The notes: a model not told the origin generated them from the sequence alone. A DNA stretch of 64,000 bases from Amoebophrya sp. A120 (GCA_905178155.1 CAJINV010000005.1:7934515-7998514), one strand, 5' to 3'; shown: positions 11,538-23,765, counted from the stretch's first letter. A program made the numbers and translations.

Positions 11538-12640
11538 TTACACCTCCTCCCCGATAATTGGTTCGTGAACGACCGAAGCTGCAATAGCGTTGTCGGGGTA
11601 CTTATGCTTATCTATATCTACACTTGAGTCCTACCGAAATTAATAATAAACCAGGTGGCGCTACATACCAGCAAGAGCGGAAATAACGTTGTGCGTAAAA
11701 CTTGTGGACCTGGTGGGATGATTCATGGTTGAAAAGTCTCGACTGTTGAAATAAATTTTCTCCGGTTCACAACTGATGTACCCAGCTGTGGGGTCTAAAT
11801 ACACGGTGTGTTTGGGTGGAAAAGAGACAGTACTTATAGCAATAGCCGTCGTTATTTTCACAAATGCACGGCACTTCTCAGCAGCAAAAGCATACGGAAA
11901 CAAACACCGAAGATGATAGAGAGTGCTGTTTTATTGAAGTGTTACTTATACTTCCGCGTGTAGGTGGGACAAGGACAACATTTCTTGCACACAACCTTTT
12001 CGACGTGTTCGACTGTTCTAAATCGACAAAGAAGTCGTCGCAAAAGTACTGCAATTTATCATGTACCAATACCAAATCTGCTACACTACACAAACAAGTA
12101 CTACACCCTCACAAGGACGACTCTTGAACACAAAACTTCCACATGTTCCGGCCGCACTGAGGGCCACGTGCACGTCAACTGCTTTTCTTTTTCATCTTTA
12201 CATATACAGCAGCATAATCAACATCTGCCTGGTAGTGCCAGGCCGCTGCGTAAGAACTTTTTTTCTTCAACACTATACCCAATCAGTATCAGACGGAGTG
12301 CGAAAATGCGAAAAAGAAAAAGCGATTGGGTCATATGTTGTTCTGTTCCTCGAAAATTGTTCTCTTGTTCCACTTAGGAGTCCCCAATCCAAAATGTAGT
12401 TGGTTTTGCGGAAAAATGTGTCTGAGGACAAGCGCTTGCTTTTGCAGCGAACACTTATCCTGAAATCAGTATACTTATGAAGAAAATCATGATGCTGTGC
12501 CCAACTGCGGGGTCCTCTATACGAGAAGTTCTCGTCACTAAAGTTGTCGCAGTCGAGCTTCTTCACGAGCATGATCCGTCCAAAACCAAAAATGCTAGCA
12601 AAACAATGAGTTATTTCTCGGGCGGAAACAAAAAGCAAAA
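11538..12640 (-). CDS. Tentative IE-free multi-exon gene, unknown function
   Basis: Several short minus-strand exons with plausible GT-AG borders and no introner element. The best supported join is near 12480: an exon ending DFLHK splices (GTATAC...TTTCAG) in phase to ISVRCKSKRLSSDT and continues to TNYILDWGLLSG. Another exon contains YFCDDFFVDLEQSNTSK (about 12010-12055). A 3' exon contains TVYLDPTAGYISCEPEKIYF (about 11770-11820) and joins through a GTATGT...TTGCAG intron to a short C-terminus with a stop at 11538. The start codon and some middle joins are unresolved. I recognise no domain. Amino-acid composition looks coding, but this could be more than one gene. Confidence 0.4.
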
Positions 12641-12747
12641 GGCGAAAATTTTACAAATTGAAATTCTTTCGTGCCTGTACAACTATAAAAGCAACTACAT
12701 TTATTTCATTTTGTTCGTCCATCAATACGTTCATTGTACACGTCGGT

Positions 12748-13066
12748 CTTCACTGGTTAGACAACCACGATGGCGGCGTCTTCACTTGTTAGACAAAATT
12801 CCTATACCTGCTTCAGAAACTGGTCCGCCTGCCTGCTCATGTTGTCTGTCCTCTGCTCCAAATTCTCCAGGTTGTGATGCGTTTCTAAAATTCTCCGCAC
12901 ATTGTCCTGCATGTTCTCCTTTAACTCTTCTACTTTTCCCTGCATATCCTGAGTAAAACCGTCCCCACTCGTGGTCCAGAGTCACTGACACACTGGGATG
13001 AACTTAGCAACACAAATTCAGTAGAATACGCCGCTCTTCACTGGTTAGACAACCACGATGGCGGCG
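12748..13066 (-). pseudogene. Stray duplicate of the R-SNARE SNARE-motif exon
   Basis: Positions about 12791-13026 are a near copy of 7805-8043: the whole SNARE exon (including the Thr codon at the zero layer, ACG here and ACA in the gene), a few bases of the next intron, and only the first part of the adjoining family B introner element. No longin or membrane-anchor exon accompanies it. The insert is bracketed by a 31-bp direct repeat at 12748-12778 and 13036-13066. The open frame of the exon is intact but isolated. Confidence 0.7.
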
Positions 13067-13373
13067 GCAATAGTACTAAAGAGCTATGTACATAAACTGA
13101 AATCGTCGCCGCGTCAATCGCCACCGGTTGGCTACAGAAAAAAGAAGAACTTGTTTAGAGTGGTCCTGGTGCTGGTCGATGAAAGAACTACTAAACACCG
13201 GCCGGCCTGGGCGTGGTTTTTTTGTTTCGAGTACAACTTCGCTGTGAGTTAATGGCTCACGACCCTCCGCAGGATGAGCTTCTTCACAACATACCGCGCG
13301 CCACCTCGCCTGGAAAAATGCCCTCATGAGCCGGAAGACGAGCATGAGGTGGCATAGTCCTAGAAGATGTCGA

Positions 13374-16300
13374 TCATGTCGTGGATGGTATAATACCGTG
13401 AAAGCTCCTTCGATCCGCAGGCATCGAGGAAGCAGCCTGCTCCTGCTCCTCCCGCCCTGTCGCAGCATGCGCGGCCCCCTTCGCTGTGGCAGCTGACACC
13501 ATACCGCGCGCCTCCTCGTGGGGAACAAAAATGGGCTCATGACCCAGAAGATCGCCGAACGACTCTGGAGGGTCACTTTCCGCGAAACGGCCTCGCGGGA
13601 CTAGGTACGCCTTTTTGAGGTCGGCAAAGGGGTCCGGAGGGTCCGGCCCACCGAGGCCATCGCCCTCCCAGTCCTCAAGAGGGGGCATAGTCGTCGGTGG
13701 TACATCGCGAAATCTTCGATCCGCAGGAAACAAGGGAGCAGCCCGCCCCCGCTCCTCCTGCCTTCTCGCAGCGTGCGCCTCCTTCGCTTCGTTCGATAAA
13801 GCCCGATCAAAAGCAGACTTCATCCGGATCTGGATGCGAAAGACCTGGAACCACGCGGGAATCCACGCGAGCGTCGGGTCGGTATGGATGTGTCAGAGTT
13901 GAAATCGACAAAGTTGAAATAATTTGTCATGCATAAAATGGATGCCAGTTGGAAGCCAGTTTCCAAGTGGCGCATGACAAATTTCGGCGGTCCCTAAATC
14001 CAGGCTGTCATGCTGTTTAGGCAAAGACGAGTGATTTTCTCATGCTACCTTAGCAGCTCGAGCTGTAACCCCAAACAGGCTTACAATCGGCCCCACTTGC
14101 CTGCTCTGCAACACACGTGCCTCGGGTCATGCATTTTATGCATTACAGATTATTTCAACTTTGACGATTTCAAACCTGACACATCCATAGTCGGTGTTTG
14201 GTGAGTAAAAACGTCCCCGCCTTGTTCATCCCAGTGTTCTTATCATGCAAATCTGCAAGTACCCCAGAACGTCTGTCATGCGGCTCCGCATGACGGGCTC
14301 GGGCATTTTCTAACTATATATAATAAATATCGCGTTTGGTAAGAACTTGTTATGCGCGGGTCAGGGTAAGAGAGTGGATTTGTGATGCGTCTGGACTAGT
14401 ACCTAGGCAGAGAACTTGTCGCCGCGCCCCCAGAGAACTTGTCATGCGCCAGTCCCTAAACTTGTGGATTTGTCTAGCAGATGTATCCCCGTCTCGACTA
14501 TGGGGTCGTGGGGACGTTTTTGCGCATATCAAATGTAAAAATGTCTGGGTCTGGAAGATTGCCAGGTTTGTCATGCACATTTTGAATGACTCCTGATGTC
14601 TGTGATGCATGCCCTAGCATCACAGACTTTGTGAGAGCTTCCTGATGCCTATACCGCATGACAAATGCTCTTTCCGTGTAGCAAGACTTGGACTCTATTT
14701 GCTGCTCATGCAATACAGATGTTTTTAGAATCTACAATCAGCATGAGAAGTTGGATTCTTCCAGACATCCAGGGATTTTTACAGTTGATAGCGCAGGATA
14801 CGGCACGGACTTTTTCCAGGGGGTTGCGTCGGAAAATTTTCCGCCTCCTTGAAGCGGCCAATTCTGTGTCGATTTCTGGTTGCGTTAGAAAAAATATTTT
14901 TTCTCCCTGGTTCTGCGCTTCGCGCTGCGTGTTTCTCCGTGTGTTTTTCTCATCGGGAAAGCAACGAAGCAATCTGGTCGTGCGCGAGGATGCCGCGTCG
15001 ATCTTCTCTGTCATTACGAGTAAAAACTTGTTATCCTCAGCAAATACCGATCTGGGCCTGGAAGCGTAAGATAGACCTGTAGTGTGCCCTTCGAATGAAG
15101 CGAGTACAATTTCTATGCAAATAAAGCGCACGAGCGAGACATAATCTGTTGTGCCCGCCGACCGGTAATTATACCATTTCTCGTGCTTTTTCCGCATTGC
15201 ATAAGTACCCTTCAAAGTGTCGAACCTACCATAACATACATAAAGTCCGTTTCTCATGCACAGATCATGACTTGCATCGCAAGTTTCCAGACAGCTGCAA
15301 CCCAGATTTCGATATTTGCATTTGATACTTTCCCTGCTCCATGGCTCGCTTGTTCGCCTTCAAAAAAACATCTTCGGGGGTGCAAGAGGGATAAGAAACC
15401 GTTGCTCTACTACGAGACGACGGGCTGTTTTCATTCCTCGCCGCAAATCTTGCCAATCGCCTTGAATGTCCACTGTCCTCCGGAGGCGCACATCCCACCG
15501 ACTGCAGCAGAGCCACAGCCTCACGCAGCTTCGAAATACGGAGCCGCCATTTGGTTCGTTTCGCCGAGGAAGACAAGCGAAGACGTGGCGCCCATTTCTG
15601 GCTCCAGCTCTTCCGTATCAGAGTGCACAATTCCCCCGCACCCTCATTTCTTGTCAGACAAAATACCATACTCAAGCCTTGCATCGCTTTTTGGTACTAA
15701 ATCATGCATAACGAGTCCTCGAAGACGAAGCCCAAACCACACTACAATCCGTGCGTGGATTTGTCATGCGACAGCAGCCGCATTTGTGCCATTGGCATTG
15801 CTTGTGGTGCCGTTCATGCTCTACAAATAAGGGGGCGGGTGTGTACTCTCATATTCCGCCACGCGGTGCGGGAAAACCAGCCGCCACGAGATGAACGAGA
15901 GGAGCCGTTGTTTTGCTGGCCCGCTTCTTGAGGCGCATGTTCTGCGGCAAGGGCCGCCGCTTCGTTCGGCAATTCGCCGTTCTCCGCGTTTCCTTCCCTG
16001 AGCAGGTGGTGAAATTTCAGCCGCAAGGTCTTCACCAGGGTTCGGCCATCATCGGAGCAGAGCTCGTTGCGCGGCGGACGACCTGGTACAACCAGCCGCG
16101 AGGAAGACGAGGAGGACTGCTCATCTTCGTACTGTTTTTTGAAATCACCATTCCATACGAGCCACGAATCAAAGGCAAGCAGTGCCTCCGCAGCCTTGTC
16201 GAACTCTGTTTGCACAATCGACTTCGTGTCGTCCGGTTCGCGCCCCCTAATGTCGGGATCCGAGAAGACGCGCAGGTTCCTCTCGACCTGCTGAAGTTGC

Positions 16301-17249
16301 CTGCCGATGGCGTCATCGAATAACACGTCGTACATGTTCTGTGGCTTCTGGGTGAGAAGGTCGGGATCTCTTGGGTCGTGGTCCATATCCTGCAGAAAAA
16401 GGCAGGCAGGTCAGCGTCAGATTTGCATTAGCATTTGTAATATTTGCCAAAATGAATACACAAAAAATTGTGTAGTGCGTATCTAGCATGCAATGTGGAG
16501 GTCGCCAACGACAGACAGATTTTTTTGCGTATTCAATTTTGCATATGCAAATCAGACCTGCCTGTTTTTTTCTCTCTCGGATAGTCCAGGAACCTTGTCC
16601 AAGAATCGTAAACGGCAGGGCATACGCAATCGTGCAATTGCATGATCTCTTTTTCCTTCTTCAGCAAGTTCTCCCGCGCGCTCTGATAGGCCCGGAGATC
16701 ATTCTCGCGCCGTGCAGCTTCCTCCTCTTCTTCTTGTTCCGTGCGTGTTGTCCGAGGACCACCCCGCGCAGCAGGAGTCCCTGCACTAGCTGAAGAGGCT
16801 GCACCTTTTGCAGCCGGGGAGCTACTTCCTTCTCTCCTTTCACTAAACCACCCGCGTATCTTCCTCCAGTGCCGTCGCCCACTATTTTGTTGAACATCAG
16901 CGGGCGGAGGGTCGCGTGCCCTCGGTTCACGTGGAAGTGCTCCTGAAACGAGAGTCACAAAATGATACTTCTCTCCGTCCGGACTGTAGATCCGTTGTTC
17001 CGGGTCCTCGTTGTGCAGCAGATGAACATTAAATACAGTCGCGACTTCAAGCAGAACGGCGGAATACATGGATAGCTTCACCGCCGGCGAGTGCAGCTTG
17101 TGGTTGAAAAATGCAGCCATGACCTGAGAGGAATTCTCCAGGGACAGGAGCAGGAGCATGATCTTCGAAAAGCGGAACAAAACAGCTAACAGATCTCGTC
17201 CGCGACAGGAACATTTCCGGCCGCGGGGAGAAATCTTACACTTCATCAT
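13374..17249 (-). CDS. Unknown multi-exon protein (about 770 aa)
   Basis: Proposed start 17249 (an internal ATG at about 17160 is possible); stop at 13374. Exons: 16584-17249, 15847-16385, 15696-15328, about 15031-14801, and 13882-13374. They are separated by a family I element (16386-16583), one GT-AG intron (15697-15846), a family A element (15032-15327), a nested B/A pair (14197-14800) and a family G element (13883-14189). Deleting elements with one repeat copy keeps the frame at every junction, including WTRFL|DHDPRDP and the 7-bp remnant between the last two elements. The N-terminus has two hydrophobic stretches, then Arg/Glu-rich low-complexity sequence. The C-terminal part is Ala/Glu/Pro-rich and contains two related DRRF/DRRSF blocks. 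No domain recognised. Confidence 0.55.
13883..14189. mobile_element. Introner element, family G
   Basis: Ends TATGGATGTGTCAGAGTTGA / CTGACACATCCATA; repeat GTCGG (13878-13882, 14190-14194). Confidence 0.9.
14197..14800. mobile_element. Introner element, family B, interrupted by a nested family A element
   Basis: Left end GTGAGTAAAAACGTCCCC; its right end (TTTTTGCGCA...GGATA) is split by the element at 14527-14790. Outer flanks CGGTG/CGGCA. Confidence 0.85.
14527..14790. mobile_element. Introner element, family A, nested
   Basis: Inserted 5 bp from the tip of the surrounding family B element, with perfect repeat GCGCA (14522-14526, 14791-14795). Confidence 0.92.
15032..15327. mobile_element. 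Introner element, family A, diverged left end
   Basis: Left end TATCCTCAGCAAATACC then CTGGGCCTGG; right end GATATTTGCATTTGATA. Removal joins MEQGK|FLLVMTEK. Confidence 0.8.
15697..15846 (-). other. GT-AG intron
   Basis: Minus-strand ends GTACAC (15846) and TTTAG (15697). The phase-0 join RNMR|YQKAMQG keeps the frame open. An alternative donor 13 bases further downstream in the transcript (GTAGAG, about 15833) would give a premature stop, so the upstream donor is preferred. Confidence 0.55.
16386..16583. mobile_element. Introner element, family I (single copy here)
   Basis: Ends GAAAAAGGCAGGCAGGTC / GACCTGCCTGTTTTTTTC; repeat GTCCA (16381-16385, 16584-16588). Removal joins WTRFLD|HDPRDP. 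Confidence 0.9.
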
Positions 17250-19226
17250 GTTCTATTCTGTTCTACTTCCTTACGTCTTTTCTTGATTATTCCAAATTTA
17301 CCAAGTTATCAAAAGCACTTGAATCATACTTACTCGGAGGACGAGATTTTCATTTAGTACAACCGGGTCGTGAAATTAGGTGAGTATATGGTATATGTTT
17401 ATACGTACATTGAAAGCTGGAGTATATAAAGCGAACTCTACTTTGGATGATTTGGATTTTTGCAAATTTAAGAGCTCCTGTAGTTTTAGACTCTTGTTTG
17501 TTCAACTTGTGTTTTATCTCCTTCTTGTGCTGCTCTATTTTCAAATACTACCAAACTATAGGTGTTTGTAGTGCGAAAACTCCTCTACATGCGAAGAGGC
17601 GACGACGACGAGTCCAGATGTGTACCACTTGTGCAGCGTACTCAATCTGCGATTTTTTTTTCGTCATCAATAGCTTAGTGGACTAAATAAAACTGCTCCA
17701 CATCACAAGTGGAAGAACTACGGTCGTTGGCTACACAATCGAAACCATAGTTTTTACTCTCCACGGGGGTTCTTGGTCTACAAACTTATCCCCGACCACG
17801 TCGGCCTCAGAACTTTTCGATACACATACAGACATGATCTATATCTCAGATCGTGTCCTTGGTTCAAATTTTTGATCACTGTTGGATCACGACCGACTGT
17901 AGTTGTTGATCCTCTTCGATGTTGTACAACAGCTTGGCTGCACAAAAGATCTGATCTTCCTATTTCCTCTAATAGAGGATACTTTATCAATCATAGCACC
18001 TGGCTCCGAAAAATCTCATCGCGGCTCCGGCGGATCTGGTGTACTATGTGTGCTCGAACTTTAGAACTTCTTTTTTTTCCAGCCATCTTCCGCGGAATCA
18101 ATATAACCAGTCGTCGTGATCCCACACCTACCGAGCTTCTCTCGTGACAACACGATTTTGCAGATCAGTGGCGAGGTGACAGAAACAGCAACTCTGGTAA
18201 GTAGTACCTAATTTGAATACTGGACTCGAGCTCACGCAACACGAATTCACATAACACGAAAGAGCCTGACCTTGGCCTTGTTCAGAATCAGACCTACTCG
18301 CACAGCAGATAAAAATGATCCTTTCTATGAAAAGATGAGATTGTGTGGGGAAGAACATCAAATGGAGAATAAAAAAGACCCCCAGAACACGACCAACCCA
18401 TCAAGTGCAACTAGATGAACCGCTCTCCGCGACCTGTAGCGATTTTATTCTGCATCAGCACAATTTTTTTTTTTTTTAATACTGTGTAGTTGTTAATATT
18501 TTCGATTCTTTCACACGCCTCGGAGTGCGACATCTTCTTCGCTGTCGAAAGTAAGTACCGTGACAGCGAAGATAAACGTCGAGAAGCGTAAAAAGTACTA
18601 GTTCTACCGCGGTTTCTTGGAGTACAAAGATACAATTGTTTTTCATTGGAGTTTTGGAATTCTTTTTCGTTACTTCTCATGATATATTCAAGGTTTTTTT
18701 TTGAACGAAAAATATTTTTTTTTACTATACGGCAATGAAGTCGTGACACTGACATCATCAAACGACAATTTGCGTCGAGCGAAAGCAAAAAGTCCGAGTT
18801 TTTTTGAAATTATTCATGAAAAATTGCACAAAAAAAAGGCGTGAAGTTCTTCGCCTTCTTCTTGTTTTGATGGGTTCTTTAAACAGGATCCGTGGGTTCT
18901 CGTTCAAGTGCAAATTTTTTATCCCTATTCTGAATTCCATGGAGTTCAACACAGAACTACAAATGCAGAGGACTGCTGAAAAGCTAGACAAAAGTGGTGG
19001 AATTCACATCAAACAAGTGTAAGTACATCAGCAAGATGTTCTTTTAAGAGTAAGTGCTGGTGTCCAAAATTCTTCTATCGTGCTCAACAAATTCTTCATC
19101 TTGATACGATGCCGCCTTGTACACGACTTTGCGACACTTTCTCATGTTGGTTCATCACCACGACCACCACTTGTTCGGCAAACAAAAAATAAGCCTTCTT
19201 CCATTTTATATTTTTCCCCCTACTTA
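17250..19226. other. Intergenic, no gene recognised
   Basis: AT-rich with poly-A and poly-T runs (for example near 18465-18480 and 18715). A few open frames exist on both strands but none has convincing composition or splice logic, and no introner element is present. Confidence 0.45.
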
Positions 19227-20885
19227 CTAGGCTTCGCAAGGAAAGGCATCCGGGTCATTTTCATGTCCTTTCGGGACGCAAAACCCCAATTTTTGGCTGT
19301 AGACGCAGCCCATCTGCGGGCAGGTATCCTTGCTTGGTGTGGGCGGATTGTAGTGCCCCGGATCGCCGCCCCCGTACATGATGTGGCAGATGTCTGTAGC
19401 ATCGTGCTGTCCTTTGTTCATCAGCGACGAAATTTCGGAGCAGCCAATGGTGTATCCTAAGGAAAAATCCCCCCGCCCAATAGCAAAAAGGCACGCCGAA
19501 GAAAATTTGCAATGCTGATTTGCGAACACAAATCATCTCCGTCTTGCAAGAATAAGAAAGCAACGCCACAGGTTCCGCCCCATTAATATGCAGGTGGTTT
19601 CATTTGCAATGCTGTTGTGCCTTTACAGCATGGACGTTCCTCATGCTAATTGCCTAGGCCAAAACCTTTCTACTGTTGCATGATATGGGCCTGCAGTCCT
19701 CTACGGCAACACAAATCTGATTTGTGTACATGTACTATACGCAAATTATGTATCCAGCATCAGAAATTTCGCTTTGATGTGGGGCCCTCGAGCGAGGGGG
19801 GATTTTTCCTTCTGATATCGTGCACAGCGTCACGCAAGCGGGAACGGCCACCGCCGCGAGCTCCGGAACCGCGGCAATCAGGGGAGCCATCCGGGCCGTG
19901 CAAATCGGGCCGGAGTCGAGGCCGACCAGGTAGCAGGGGCTTATCAAGTACAAAAATGTCTGGGTCTGGAAGACTCGGGGCTTGTCATGCACATTTCGCA
20001 TGACCCGTGAGGTCTGTGATGCAGGTCCTAGAATCACAGATAATTCTTTGAGGGCTTCTTGATGCTTATCACGCATGAGAAATGCAGCCCTCTCCGCGTG
20101 CGAAGAACTGGACTCCTCTTGCTGCTCATGCAACACAGATACTTTTAGAATCACCGTAGACAGCATTACATACAAGTTCCACCCTTCCAGACCCAGACAT
20201 ATTTGCATTTCATAGGGCTCGAGAACAGACCAATAATGGGCGGGAGAATCTGGTCGCAAATCGCTTCCGTGATGTTCACATTTGGGCTGCTGGGAGTGGT
20301 AGATGTACCGAGGTGCTGCTTAAAAATATTTTGGTGCTGGTTGTGCCCGAGGAACTTCTTTGTCTATCCTGAGTAAAAACGTCCCCACCCCAGAGTCCTC
20401 ATGCAAATCTGCATGGTAAAAATGCTTCTCATGCGGAGCCCCACGAGAGGGATTTTCTAGTCGTGTTTTGGAATTTGTGATGCTAGAATCACCAGCGCGC
20501 TATGCTAGATCTGTGACGCAGCTTCTGAACTAGCTAAACAGGACTACACTACGAGGACAAACAAACTTGTCATGCCAAACAAACAAAGCTGGCTGATTTG
20601 TCTAGCAGATTTCCCATCTTGACTCTGGTGTCGTGGGGACGTTTTCAATCAGGATAGAGGACGAGAGATCATCTTCTCATGGCGGGCGTCCTCGCTCCCG
20701 ACGACTCCAGCAGGACTTCCAGCGGGAACCAATGCCAGCACCCCTGCAGGTCCACCTCCCGTGATGTTCTCCTGATCCGAGCCAAGGCCCGAGTAGAAAC
20801 AAAACAGCATCATGGAAAATAAACGAGCCCGGGCGAGGAGCTTGCTCGACATCATCATTTTGCTCATATTAAAACGACGAGTCAC
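19227..20885 (-). CDS. Small secreted protein with cysteines (about 230 aa)
   Basis: Start 20885, or 20867 which gives a cleaner signal peptide (hydrophobic core ARLFSMMLFCFYSGLG); stop at 19227. Four exons are separated by a family B element (20365-20656), a family A element (19942-20214) and a family E element (19453-19817). The last two deletions are in frame: FSSP|CYLVGLD and TLCT|IGCSEIS. The mature protein contains about ten cysteines, including the C-terminal cluster DTCPQMGCV / GFCVPKG / FPCEA, suggesting a disulfide-bonded extracellular or vacuolar domain. I cannot name the family. The first join lacks a recognisable target-site repeat, so its exact splice is uncertain. Confidence 0.6.
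19453..19817. mobile_element. Introner element, family E
   Basis: GGAAAAATCCCCCC / GGGGGGATTTTTCC ends; repeat TGGTG/TCGTG. Removal joins TLCTI|GCSEIS. Confidence 0.9.
19942..20214. mobile_element. Introner element, family A
   Basis: Repeat GGGCT (19937-19941, 20215-20219). Removal joins GLFSS|PCYLVG. Confidence 0.93.
20365..20656. mobile_element. Introner element, family B
   Basis: Clear inverted ends (TATCCTGAGTAAAAACGTCC / GGGGACGTTTTCAATCAGGATA) but the flanks TTGTC and GAGGA do not match. Confidence 0.85.
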
Positions 20886-22107
20886 TTGTTGATGTTCTGC
20901 TGAAAAAAGGCGAAATTTGATAGCGTTGGTTTGTGCTCAGTTAATTTTATTTGTTTACCGAAAAAAAGTGTAGGCTGTGTTTCTTGTTCGGCGAGAATTG
21001 TAATTATGGACGACGACGATATAACTCTTGATAGAATTACGCTGTATGCTTTTTACTTGTTTGTTGATACTGTTCGGCTGCGGATTCGTAGAAGTATTCA
21101 AGTGGTTGAAGTTGAAGATGTAGTGGTAGTTAGTGTCTTGTATGTCCCAAAATACATACATACACGATTCAGTATGTCCCAAAATAAGAGCTGATCGTGC
21201 GGTAGTTGTACCTGCTCTCGTCGTCGCGCAGCTAGTACGGGTACGCTGTACTCCAGTACTAGTACTTGCAAAGAGGACAGGAGACAGAAACTTCTACCGC
21301 GATAAAGGAGAAATCACGACCGACTAAAGTGCTTGTTTAATATTCACGATCGATGAACGTAGTAGTTGACGTTCCTTTACTTATTTCTCTGCATGGTCAT
21401 AGCACTTGATGCTTCTCACAAATTTGAAGATCTTCACTAGGGACTCCGTAGTACTAGGATCTTTTTTATCTGTGGTCCTCGTCCTCGGGGAACTTGTTTT
21501 CTTACCACGTGGATCATATTACAGCTGGGGGAGTGACATAGGAGAGCTTGCAGAAGAACCTCGAATTATTCAAGCCCGTGCAGATGTCGTGGGCCGTCCA
21601 ATTCTCCTGCTCCACTTCAACATCTAAAACAGGAGCCCCCTCGGGGAAAGCAGGAACAACAACAACTGCGAGGCTTCGACAAAAAAATTATCTTTTTGTG
21701 CTTTTACAATGAATGAGCCTTCTGTAGCTTATTTTTCCTTGGCGCCGTGTTGTTGCAACTAAGTATCTTATTTGATGTGCGTAAGGTCGTGAATGCTGCA
21801 GCTTCTGGGAAATTTGTTGCTCTGTGAAACTGTCTTATTATATTGCCGCATTCATTGTCGTGCTGTGCCTGCCCGAGGAAGTGACTTTGTTCTCAAGATG
21901 TTGAAATTGGTCGTGCTGCAATCTACTTGTTCCCACTACAACTACCCGCAGGATTTGTCATAAATATTGCACTGTCGTTGATGTCACATGTCGTCGATAG
22001 AATAAAAAGTTATTTCCTATTATGCGCAATAAAACCCTTGTTCGTGGTCAAACGGTTACGGTTCTTGTGTCATGCGCAAAATAAGAACTACCCATGGTAA
22101 AAAAGCA
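20886..22107. other. Intergenic, no gene recognised
   Basis: Between the secreted-protein start and the Sm F stop. AT-rich, with no introner element and no exon I can support. Confidence 0.45.
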
Positions 22108-22645
22108 TCACATATCCATCATCGCATCGTCGTCCTCTGCTCCTCGGATGTAAAGCACGTTGTTGCACCGGATCAACATCTGTGATAAAAAGTGGTTTCC
22201 GTTATTTATTCGTATTTGGCATGGCAAATTCTCGATCAAGGTATAGGAACTTGTCATGCAAACCACACACAATGGCCGATTTTTGTCATGCAAGAATAAC
22301 TTCACAAACAACAGTGTACCTCGCCAATCTTGTCCTTGAAGACCCCGTTTATGTACTCTTCTGACTCGTACAGATGCAGGTTCATGTAGGCGTCGGTTGA
22401 CCTCAACATGCCCTGGTACTCCATTCCCCACTTCAGCTTGACAATCACCTGATTTATTTATGCATAACATGATAGTTTGTCATGCAATGTTGTGCATGGC
22501 CAATAATCTTTGCATTCGACACTTCTGCAATACAAATTCCTTTCCAGAGCACGCTGAGGTGCTGTAAATAAATCCAGTCGTGTAGTACCTTTTTGCCACA
22601 GAGCTCGTTCAGGAATGGCTTGGGGTTCTCTGGGACGCCCGACAT
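22108..22645 (-). CDS. SNRPF: Small nuclear ribonucleoprotein Sm F (85 aa)
   Basis: Three exons: 22589-22645 (19 codons), 22320-22448 (43 codons), 22108-22179 (23 codons plus stop). They are joined through GT-AG introns at 22449-22588 and 22180-22319, both exactly 140 bp. The 85-residue product matches Sm F nearly end to end. Sm motif 1 is visible in IVKLKWGMEYQGML and the following TDAYMNL; Sm motif 2 is LIRCNNVLYIRGAEDD; the start is NPKPFLN. Role: a subunit of the heptameric Sm ring on U1, U2, U4 and U5 snRNAs, in the nucleus. The gene carries no introner element although its neighbours are full of them. The acidic C-terminal tail is normal for the family. Confidence 0.95.
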
Positions 22646-23765
22646 GTTGATGTGTGTTTGGCGAGAGGAACTTAGGGTCTAACAATATTGAAAGTGAAAG
22701 TTGTCAAAACAAGAAATCGCTTTTATTTCCGGGATAAAAACTATATTTGTTTCGCACGAAAAAATAAAAAAAACAAATCAAATCAAACTCTTCGCGTAGA
22801 ACAGAATTAGACCTGGGTAGGAAAATTATAAATGGACTGTGGTCACACAATGATGTTGAATAGCATTTGCAGCTTTATGCGCCGGGATCGAGAATTGATT
22901 CTTTCACGGTCGTCGAAAACGCACCAGATGCAGAACAAATACAAATACAAAAGAATCCTCTTGGCGATTCAAAATTTTATCTTTTTTTCCAAAAGAAAAA
23001 CTCATCAAGATCGTCGTTTCATTTGAAGGACAAAAGATCGCGGCAAGATGTTGAACGGGAGTGTTCTACTTTTCGTACGTTCTCCTTCTCTTTCATTTTT
23101 GTTCCATGATCGGTTGTAAGGTCGAGCTTGTTGATAGATTCTTGTTCAGAGAAAAACTTTATCGAAGCAACTATAGTACGCCGATGACGACCATGCCGAA
23201 CAACTAGTTGTAGAACGCTATTGCGCCAAGAATGAAAAAAGAAAAACTACGTCTAAACTAGGATGAACCTCGCAGGAACAGATCTGAATGGACCACAGTT
23301 GATGAAACACCGTTTTTTGAAAACTGTGTGTCTTGTGTCGTCCCGTGAGAGGACTCTGGTATCAAAGTGGTCCTCCTCACGAGGGTTTTGCTTATGATCG
23401 TGATGTAATTCTTCTTTGATCATGTACAAAAGGTCAAAACTTGGTAGGACTTCTTATAAGCACTTCAGTGCCTTGTTTGTTCCCTCTTCATGCGCGAATA
23501 AATTCAACGAGCTGGTGGCACAATAGTTATTAGCTGTGGTACTTTTGTGGTTCTTTTGCAAGGACAGAAATTTCTTCGAACCGCACTTCGAGTAATAGAA
23601 GCATAAAAACTTGATGTTGTGCCTGTGCTTCCGGCGTTGGATTCAATTTGAATAAAAACAAGACGATAATCTTGCTCGACATGACCTGAGGCACGCGGCT
23701 CCACACGACACCCATGACCGTTCGCAGAGCGAATTAATAACTTAAGTCGTCTTCTAGTCATCATC
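22646..23765. other. Intergenic, no gene recognised
   Basis: 5' flank of Sm F and 3' flank of the channel gene. AT-rich sequence with no introner element and no supported exon. Confidence 0.45.

Noticed and set aside
17773-18147. 124-codon plus-strand frame as a gene
   Set aside because: No splice partners or recognisable motif, AT-rich context and opposite orientation to all supported genes.
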